Positions 60,380-64,000 of a stretch of 64,000 bases of DNA are shown in pieces. Source of the DNA: Fimbriimonas sp. (lineage in GTDB: Bacteria; Armatimonadota; Fimbriimonadia; Fimbriimonadales; Fimbriimonadaceae); contig JARLGV010000051.1 in the NCBI GenBank assembly GCA_031292555.1, positions 106,887 to 170,886 of the forward strand, in the 5' to 3' direction. A program made the translations under genes and the position numbers. A model generated the notes under the pieces. It made no database searches, was not told the origin of the DNA, and saw only the letters and a program-made list of their open reading frames with translations. Every line of letters begins with the position of its first letter. Within the stretch, counting starts at the first letter, position 1.

Positions 60380-60532
60380 AGAAGTTTCTCGCGGACAAGT
60401 TGGCGAACTGGGCGTTTTGCCGCTCTAACCACTGAGCTACTCTCCGTTTGAAAGGAAAGGCCGGACTCGAACCGGCGACCTGCCGTGTTACAGACGATAA
60501 CCCAACTCTTTCGGCCCGCGAGCCGAACTTCT
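60380..60532 (-). ncRNA. Y RNA with circularly permuted tRNA-like module (YrlA-type)
   Basis: The 5' and 3' ends close a long helix: 60532-60526 pairs with 60386-60380 (AGAAGTT/AACTTCT), 60522-60516 with 60394-60388 (CTCGCGG/CCGCGAG), and 60507-60502 with 60403-60398 (AGTTGG/CCAACT). The 5' strand carries GGGCCGAAAGAGTTGGG then TTATCG, similar to animal Y RNA Ro-binding strands; the 3' strand has CAACTTG. The interior holds a T-arm (60476-60460, stem GCCGG/CCGGC, loop TTCGAGT), an acceptor-like hairpin (60459-60440, CTTTCC/GGAGAG, one G-U, 8-nt loop) and a D-arm (60437-60422, GCTC-AGTGGTTA-GAGC). That order is a tRNA opened at the anticodon and closed at the acceptor, as in YrlA. The TROVE gene is next. 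Confidence 0.75.
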
Positions 60533-60535
60533 TTT

Positions 60536-60614
60536 TTTGTGTGCAGACTAGGCTCGAACATGGGTGCTTTTGACGTTTGCAACGATAACCCAAGCCCTCC
60601 GGCCCGCACACAAA
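60536..60614 (-). ncRNA. Second, compact Y-RNA-like gene
   Basis: The terminal helix is 9 bp and perfect: TTTGTGTGC (60614-60606) with GCACACAAA (60544-60536). The next 24 nt (60605-60582), GGGCCGGAGGGCTTGGG then TTATCGT, match the corresponding block of the neighbouring RNA at 20 of 24 positions. Inner helices are GGCT/AGCC (60596-60593 with 60554-60551) and TGGGT/ACCCA (60592-60588 with 60565-60561). The loop has a small CGTT/AACG hairpin. It lacks the T-arm/acceptor/D-arm module, so it resembles a minimal Y RNA. It ends 3 bp before the other RNA, so both may be cut from one transcript. Confidence 0.6.
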
Positions 60615-60930
60615 GCCTGCCGAGGCAATGAGTATTGTGTCACAGGCTAACCTAACGATTGCAAGGCCTTAGCCGCCTTTTAACAATTATTCGTCGGCAA
60701 AATGCTGCTCCTGACTAATTACTGGATAGTTTATCCGGTCTTTTACGAAACATTTGGATTTGGGATACCCCGAGCAGATGCGGTCGCAGCCGCAATCGCG
60801 GAAGACGCGGTGTTCATCGCAGAGACCGCCGCGCCATCCTCTTCGACTGCAGCGAACAAGGTTTTCCCATTGTCCGCCCAGCCCGTGTCCGACAGCCTAT
60901 GCCCCTCACGGGCCGGGACTCCGGCCCGCT
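60615..60930. other. Non-coding stretch upstream of the Y-RNA-like genes
   Basis: No supported gene. A possible plus-strand frame from 60702 lacks homology and a ribosome site. On the minus strand AGCCTG/CAGGCT (60648-60615) can form a hairpin just before the first RNA. I see no strong promoter for the RNAs; AATACT at 60636-60631 is a weak -10 candidate. Confidence 0.4.
60909..60928 (-). terminator. Hairpin after the M24 peptidase gene
   Basis: CGGGCCGG-GACT-CCGGCCCG, a perfect 8-bp GC stem with a 4-nt loop, 2 bp beyond the stop codon. No U-tract follows, so intrinsic termination would be weak. It separates the peptidase from the RNA locus on the same strand. Confidence 0.5.
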
Positions 60931-62034
60931 CTACCCAACAACAAGCAAGGTCGGCGACGGCTCGCGATTCATGCTCTCGTGACCGGTCTCAGTTGCGACC
61001 ACGATGTTCTCGACTCGAACCCCGAGTTCGCCGGCGAGATAGATCCCTGGCTCGATGCTGAAGCAGTTGCCGGGGACGAGAACGACCTCGCTACCGCCAA
61101 TGATGAACGGCTCCTCGTGGCCGTTCATGCCCAGACCGTGCCCGGTCCGGTGGGGGAAGAACTCGCCATATCCCGCGTCCTCGATCACGTTCCGCGCCGC
61201 CGCATCGACGGAGCCGCAGGTGACGCCCGGTTTGCTCTGGGCTCGCCCTGCCATGTGGGAACGGAACACGATGTCGTACACCTGCTTCGCCTTGTCCGAG
61301 GCATGGCCGACTGCGACGGTGCGCGTGATGTCGCTTTGGTACCCTTCCACGTTGCAGCCGAAGTCGAGGATCAGCACATCGCCGTCCTTGAGCACCGTGT
61401 CGTCGCTCAGATGGTGCGGCTCCGCCGAGTTGGCCCCTGTCGCCACGATGCAGAACCCGGGCCCGCCCCCTCGCTCCGCCATCGCGTCGACCAGCATTTT
61501 GTCGACCTGCCTCTCCGTCATCCCGGCGCGAATCAGCGGATGGACCGCATCAAATGCGTCGTCCGCGATCCTTCCCGCTCTTCGCAGCAGTTCGACCTCT
61601 GCATCGCTCTTGACCCTCATCAATTGGGCCAAGTAGGTTTCTCCCGACTTGAAGAGGGCGGCCGGTAGAACGGACTGCATCTGGAGGAGCATGCGCGCCG
61701 GCATGTTGGAGTCCACCGCGAGGATAGCGCTCTTGAGGTTCCACTCGTCAGAAAGCTGCTCGAACTGGGCGAGCGGGTCCTCCCCGTCCTTCCACGGCCG
61801 CGCATCCTCGATCCCCGCGCGCTTGACCTGGGAGAGGGAGAGGGCCGGGCAGATCATCCGAATCTCTGCCGAGCTGTTGATGCAGAGTGCCATGAACCGC
61901 TCCCCTCCGTGCTCGTGAAACCCATGGAGATACCCCATGGAAATCGGGTCTTGGGCCACGAAACAGTCGATCCCCGACTCCTCCAACACCCGTGCCAATT
62001 GCTCAATTCGATGCTTTTTGACTGAACTCGCCAT
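60931..62034 (-). CDS. M24-family Xaa-Pro peptidase (creatinase/prolidase fold)
   Basis: 367 residues from ATG 62034 (MASSVKKHRIEQLARVLEESGIDCFVAQDPISMGYLHGF). The N-terminal creatinase-like domain is about 130 residues. The pita-bread domain has the dinuclear ligands: LILDFGCNVEGYQSDITRTV (two Asp), HRTGHGLGMNGHEEP (His), NCFSIEPGIYL (Glu) and LGVRVENIVV (Glu). It removes N-terminal residues before proline or cleaves Xaa-Pro dipeptides in the cytoplasm. CATACT ends 9 nt before this ATG, and no ribosome site is seen; the in-frame ATG at 62055 lies upstream of that box. It is divergent from tRNA-Gln. Confidence 0.9.
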   Translation of the reverse strand: MASSVKKHRIEQLARVLEESGIDCFVAQDPISMGYLHGFHEHGGERFMALCINSSAEIRMICPALSLSQVKRAGIEDARPWKDGEDPLAQFEQLSDEWNLKSAILAVDSNMPARMLLQMQSVLPAALFKSGETYLAQLMRVKSDAEVELLRRAGRIADDAFDAVHPLIRAGMTERQVDKMLVDAMAERGGGPGFCIVATGANSAEPHHLSDDTVLKDGDVLILDFGCNVEGYQSDITRTVAVGHASDKAKQVYDIVFRSHMAGRAQSKPGVTCGSVDAAARNVIEDAGYGEFFPHRTGHGLGMNGHEEPFIIGGSEVVLVPGNCFSIEPGIYLAGELGVRVENIVVATETGHESMNREPSPTLLVVG

Positions 62035-62067
62035 GACAAGGGGAGTATGGCGCACGCGAGGAGGAAG

Positions 62068-62073
62068 TATAAT
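62068..62073 (+). promoter_or_regulatory. -10 box of tRNA-Gln
   Basis: TATAAT 10 bp before the mature 5' end of the tRNA. The -35 region is not conserved. Confidence 0.5.
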
Positions 62074-62083
62074 ACACGGGCTT

Positions 62084-62157
62084 TGCCGGATAGTCTAATG
62101 GCAGGACAACGGTTTTTGGTGCCGTGTGTCTAGGTTCGAATCCTAGTCCGGCAGCCA
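62084..62157 (+). tRNA. tRNA-Gln (anticodon UUG), CCA encoded
   Basis: The acceptor TGCCGGA pairs fully with TCCGGCA at 62147-62153, followed by G and encoded CCA. The D-arm contains GTCTAATGGCAGGAC. The anticodon stem ACGGT/GCCGT closes the 7-nt loop TTTTGGT, with TTG at positions 34-36, which reads CAA glutamine codons. The T-arm is CTAGG-TTCGAAT-CCTAG. Its 3' end serves as the left boundary of a small island (direct repeat at 63548-63566). Confidence 0.95.
62139..62157 (+). repeat. Left attachment-like repeat (3' end of tRNA-Gln)
   Basis: AATCCTAGTCCGGCAGCCA at the tRNA 3' end recurs at 63548-63566 with one mismatch. Direct repeats of a tRNA 3' end are the usual scar of site-specific integration. 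No integrase lies between them. Confidence 0.65.
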
Positions 62158-62184
62158 CGATTTCCCTACGAGGTTGCACCAAAA

Positions 62185-62496
62185 GTGAGCGACGCTGAGG
62201 TCCTAAAAATCATCCGGGATCGACTAAGTGGTCGCATCGACGTAAAGCGGGTCATTCTCTTTGGATCCCGTGCGACTGGAAAGGCAACACCGGAGAGCGA
62301 CTATGACGTCCTCGTGATTGCCGATACCGAGATTCCCTTCATTCGCAGGCAGGGCCTCGCACTTCTGGACTTGGGGACCCGAGCTTTTTCGGTCGACTTG
62401 CTGGTCTACACGCCGGAAGAGGCAGAGCGGGAGTCCCGAATGCTGGGTTCTGCAGTCTATTGGGCTGAGCGAGAGGGCAAGGAATACGTTGCCTAG
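62185..62496 (+). CDS. Minimal nucleotidyltransferase (MNT), toxin-antitoxin type
   Basis: 103 residues from GTG 62185. The MNT signature VKRVILFGSRATGKATPESDYDVLVIAD (residues 20-47) holds GS-x(10)-D-x-D, the metal and nucleotide site. In known HEPN/MNT pairs the MNT protein adds AMP to the HEPN toxin and blocks its RNase activity. The HEPN frame starts at 62489 and overlaps the end of this gene. It is the first gene of the tRNA-Gln-flanked island. Confidence 0.85.
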   Translation: MSDAEVLKIIRDRLSGRIDVKRVILFGSRATGKATPESDYDVLVIADTEIPFIRRQGLALLDLGTRAFSVDLLVYTPEEAERESRMLGSAVYWAEREGKEYVA

Positions 62497-62770
62497 TATC
62501 GACGCTCAACGGTGGGTAGAAAAGGCCGTTGAGGATGAGGATGTGGTCGCGCTCATTCGGACGAATAGGGGCCCGTGGTCCATTGCAGCCTATCACATCC
62601 AGCAAGCGGCGGAGAAATACATCAAGGCGGTACTCGTCGAGGCTGGGATTGCTCCTCCCAAGACCCATGACTTGCCCCAACTTATCTCTCTCGTTCCCAA
62701 CGGCACTGCAATGGTTCGAACTGCATCCAAGGCAGGCAGCGACCGCTTTTTGAACTCAGGAACCTTGTAG
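62489..62770 (+). pseudogene. HEPN-domain protein, truncated C-terminus
   Basis: 93 residues from TTG 62489, with AAGGAA upstream and an 8-bp overlap with the MNT gene. The first half is typical HEPN (IDAQRWVEKAVEDEDVVALI, WSIAAYHIQQAAEKYIKAVLVEAGIAPPKTHDLPQLISLVP). Full HEPN proteins run about 120-140 residues and continue with two more helices; here the chain turns into unrelated sequence and stops just before an inverted tRNA-Gln fragment at 62774. The 3' part was probably lost by recombination. Residual activity is doubtful. Confidence 0.65.
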
Positions 62771-62773
62771 ACA

Positions 62774-62790
62774 CCGACTAGGATTCGAAC
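62774..62790 (-). repeat. Inverted fragment of the tRNA-Gln T-arm
   Basis: On the minus strand it reads GTTCGAATCCTAGTCGG, 16 of 17 bases like the tRNA-Gln T-arm/acceptor segment. It lies directly after the truncated HEPN frame. It is a decayed or rearranged tRNA remnant, since the other tRNA parts are not intact. Confidence 0.55.
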
Positions 62791-62886
62791 ATTCTTGTTT
62801 TGTCCCCCAAAGGCAGGCGCTTTGCGAAAGCAGGATGACAGTCCGTTGTCTAGGGATCGTAATCCTTCTAAAGTCGTATTCGCTCG

Positions 62887-62892
62887 TATAAT
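62887..62892 (+). promoter_or_regulatory. -10 box for leaderless DUF433/DUF5615 transcript
   Basis: TATAAT, then TGGGC, then the ATG at 62898. Five bases of spacing imply a leaderless mRNA. Confidence 0.6.
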
Positions 62893-62897
62893 TGGGC

Positions 62898-63110
62898 ATG
62901 AGTGCACTTGTATCGGTCAACCCTGAGATCCTCGGTGGAACCCCAGTTTTTGCAGGAACAAGGGTGCCCGTTAGGTCGCTCTTTGAGTATCTAGAGAGCA
63001 ATTACACTCTTGGCGAGTTCCTTGACTGCTTCCCAACAGTCACACGTGAGATGGCAGAGCAGTTGCTGGATGAGTCCGAGCGAGCCATTGTCGGAGTATC
63101 CGCTACTTGA
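62898..63110 (+). CDS. DUF433-family antitoxin
   Basis: 70 residues. The DUF433 signature is complete: VSVNPEILGGTPVFAGTRVPVRSLFEYLESNYTLGEFLDCFPTVTREMAEQLLD. The family has a winged-helix-like fold and pairs with DUF5615 PIN-like toxins; it probably binds DNA and neutralises the toxin. The next gene starts within its stop (TTGA overlap). TATAAT 5 nt upstream confirms the ATG. Confidence 0.9.
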   Translation: MSALVSVNPEILGGTPVFAGTRVPVRSLFEYLESNYTLGEFLDCFPTVTREMAEQLLDESERAIVGVSAT

Positions 63111-63424
63111 GAGTGCTATTGGACGAATGTGTTCCAGCGCCTCTTTCCCGATTTTTGACTGGTTGCACTTGTCGAACGGTCGATCAGTGCGGGTGGAAGG
63201 GCTTGCTTAACGGAGCACTCTTGCGCGTTGCGGAGAGGGAATTTGAAGTTTTCGTTACCAGCGACCAAAACATCCGATACCAGCAGAATCTCACTGGCTT
63301 CCAGATTTCGATCCTCGAACTATCAACCAACGATTACCGCCGATTGCGGGCTTCTGCAGCGTTGGTCATCGATACTGTAGCGAAGATGCCGAAGGGAGTT
63401 GTAGTCCGATTGGACATACCTTGA
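63107..63424 (+). CDS. DUF5615 PIN-like toxin
   Basis: 105 residues from TTG 63107, overlapping the DUF433 stop by four bases. The start LRVLLDECVPAPLSRFLTG holds the acidic DEC motif of DUF5615, and the second acidic site is FVTSDQNIRYQQNL. PIN-like nucleases cut RNA with Mg2+; the DUF433 partner restrains them. The protein is full length. Together with the DUF433 gene it forms an intact toxin-antitoxin pair inside the tRNA-Gln island. Confidence 0.85.
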   Translation: MRVLLDECVPAPLSRFLTGCTCRTVDQCGWKGLLNGALLRVAEREFEVFVTSDQNIRYQQNLTGFQISILELSTNDYRRLRASAALVIDTVAKMPKGVVVRLDIP

Positions 63425-63547
63425 CCCCAGGAGCGTGCACTCCCGGTTTGAGAACTGTCCAAGACGGGCAGACACTCGACGTGTTTGTAGCACGAATAGG
63501 ATGAGAAGTTTATCCCGCAGCAGGGGAATGAGCGAAGCGAATCGGGA

Positions 63548-63566
63548 AATCCTAGTCGGGCAGCCA
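63548..63566 (+). repeat. Right attachment-like repeat (copy of tRNA-Gln 3' end)
   Basis: AATCCTAGTCGGGCAGCCA, one mismatch from 62139-62157. It closes the 1.4-kb island. The 63425-63547 stretch before it holds no gene that I can recognise. Confidence 0.65.
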
Positions 63567-63594
63567 GGTTTGCTTTAGAGGACGTTGAGAAGTT

Positions 63595-63912
63595 ATGACT
63601 CCAACCTTACAGGGCCTTTTAGAGCGTAAGCCGATGATCGAGGCGGCAGCGAAGCAATTTGGTGCTTCAGAGGTTCGCATTTTTGGATCCGTAGCACGCG
63701 GGACCGCGCATGATGGCAGCGACGTAGATGTCCTCGTTAAGATGGATCGAGGTCGGTCTCTCCTGGACTTGATTGGGTTTGAACAGTTGCTGGCCGAAGA
63801 GCTTGGAGTTAGGATTGACGTGGTCTCCGAAAACTGTCTGCACCCGAGACTGCGATCTTCTGCGCGTTCCGACGGAATTCGGCCACCCATTCCAAAACAA
63901 TTCGGCCACTGA
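63595..63912 (+). CDS. MNT-type nucleotidyltransferase with replaced C-terminus
   Basis: 105 residues from ATG 63595. The core VRIFGSVARGTAHDGSDVDVLVKMDRGRSLLDLIGFEQLLAEELGVRIDVVSENCLHPRL is a typical MNT of the GSVARG-x(6)-DVDVLV class, and VDVVTxxxLHPRLR is its usual near-end. From about residue 88 the chain becomes SSARSDGIRPPIPKQFGH, encoded by 23-bp tandem repeats. So the true last residues and the expected following HEPN (DUF86) gene were displaced by an insertion. The catalytic core is intact. Confidence 0.8.
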   Translation: MTPTLQGLLERKPMIEAAAKQFGASEVRIFGSVARGTAHDGSDVDVLVKMDRGRSLLDLIGFEQLLAEELGVRIDVVSENCLHPRLRSSARSDGIRPPIPKQFGH

Positions 63913-64000
63913 TTCCGATTTAATTCGGCCACCCATTCCGACGGAATTCGGCCACCCCCTCCGGTTTGTTTGCGGCTAGTTTTGTGTGTCTCCCGTCCGC
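63868..64000. mobile_element. Probable insertion-sequence terminus with 23-bp tandem repeats
   Basis: AATTCGGCCAC occurs at 63876, 63899, 63922 and 63945, exactly 23 bp apart, joined by ATTCCGAnnn-type segments. It interrupts an MNT gene and continues to the window end. Multiple short terminal repeats with TTCGGCCAC are what I remember from IS21-type elements, where they bind the transposase. No transposase is visible in the 55 bp that remain, so the family is a guess. Confidence 0.5.

Noticed and set aside
60244..60609. A 121-codon minus-strand frame and an overlapping 84-codon frame
   Set aside because: They run through both Y-RNA-like genes; stretches like AGRRFESG are what a T-arm gives when translated.
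60440..60614. Ordinary tRNA genes (Tyr- or Cys-like anticodon loops CTGTAAC and TTGCAAA)
   Set aside because: The T-arm and D-arm are real, but in the wrong order and with the acceptor closed by a loop. Anticodon stems pair poorly, no type II arm exists for Tyr, and the shared 24-nt block fits Y RNAs better.
60702..61061. A 119-codon plus-strand frame with a hydrophobic start
   Set aside because: It has no ribosome site or family match and runs antisense into the M24 peptidase gene.
1..64000. CRISPR array, rRNA operon, prophage or replication origin
   Set aside because: I found no regularly spaced direct repeats of CRISPR type, no rRNA sequence, no phage structural genes and no dnaA-box cluster. 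The only regular short tandem repeats are the 23-bp set at 63876-63955.

Overview
The window looks like a chromosome segment of a Gram-negative environmental bacterium, most likely an Armatimonadota member of the Fimbriimonas type. I infer this from the gene repertoire and not from a marker gene. The pointers are two H-X9-DG-type prepilins with the N-terminus [20 protein letters not shown] followed by [15 protein letters not shown]2961/GH172, GH99-like and GH43 carbohydrate enzymes, a cytochrome c/copper-monooxygenase-like protein with a redoxin partner, and large PQQ-propeller/Ig-repeat proteins. Gene density is high, strands alternate often, and ATGA overlaps inside operons are common. Many first genes lack a Shine-Dalgarno site and have a TANNNT box 5-8 nt before the start codon, which points to leaderless transcription.

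Layout. 1-6.2 kb: a partial PQQ-propeller protein, an inverted pair of intergenic repeats, a nucleotidyltransferase, a GH172 enzyme, a hydrolase, an orphan HI0074-type protein, a cyclase-family hydrolase and a small His-rich secreted protein. 6.4-10.6 kb: a BTAD/P-loop/TPR regulator behind an 18-bp palindrome, then a Gfo/Idh/MocA oxidoreductase. 10.6-13.3 kb: two pilin genes on the minus strand, each followed by a tiny lipoprotein gene; a structured leader separates the two units. 13.4-20.5 kb: TPR-sulfotransferase, GH99-like fusion, URO-D family protein and M28 peptidase. 20.6-24.6 kb: a TetR-HlyD-ABC ATPase-ABC permease efflux operon. 24.6-36 kb: a triple STN-domain protein, a TMTC-like glycosyltransferase, two tandem propeller/Ig-repeat proteins, and an ECF-type sigma factor with a membrane-anchored partner. 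36-41.8 kb: an ArsR-SRPBCC-ClpP operon, a large secreted protein and a GH43 enzyme. 42-58.5 kb: mixed metabolic, stress and signalling genes (DUF2252, redoxin plus copper-monooxygenase-like protein, ankyrin protein, GNAT, DUF554, MscS, ROK kinase, hybrid histidine kinase, M42 peptidase, PCD, FecCD permease, aminotransferase, RNase III).

58.5-60.6 kb is the most interesting locus. A TROVE/vWA protein (bacterial Ro60, Rsr) is preceded on the same strand by two structured RNAs that I interpret as Y RNAs. Both carry a 24-nt block, 20/24 identical, resembling the Ro-binding strand of animal Y RNAs. The one nearer the gene encloses a circularly permuted tRNA-like module (T-arm, closed acceptor hairpin, D-arm), as in YrlA-type Y RNAs.

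60.9-64 kb: an M24 peptidase, then tRNA-Gln(UUG), whose 3' end is repeated 1.4 kb downstream. The repeat bounds a small island with an MNT/truncated-HEPN pair and a DUF433/DUF5615 toxin-antitoxin pair. Just beyond it a second MNT gene is cut at its 3' end by 23-bp tandem repeats that look like the terminus of an insertion sequence continuing past the window.
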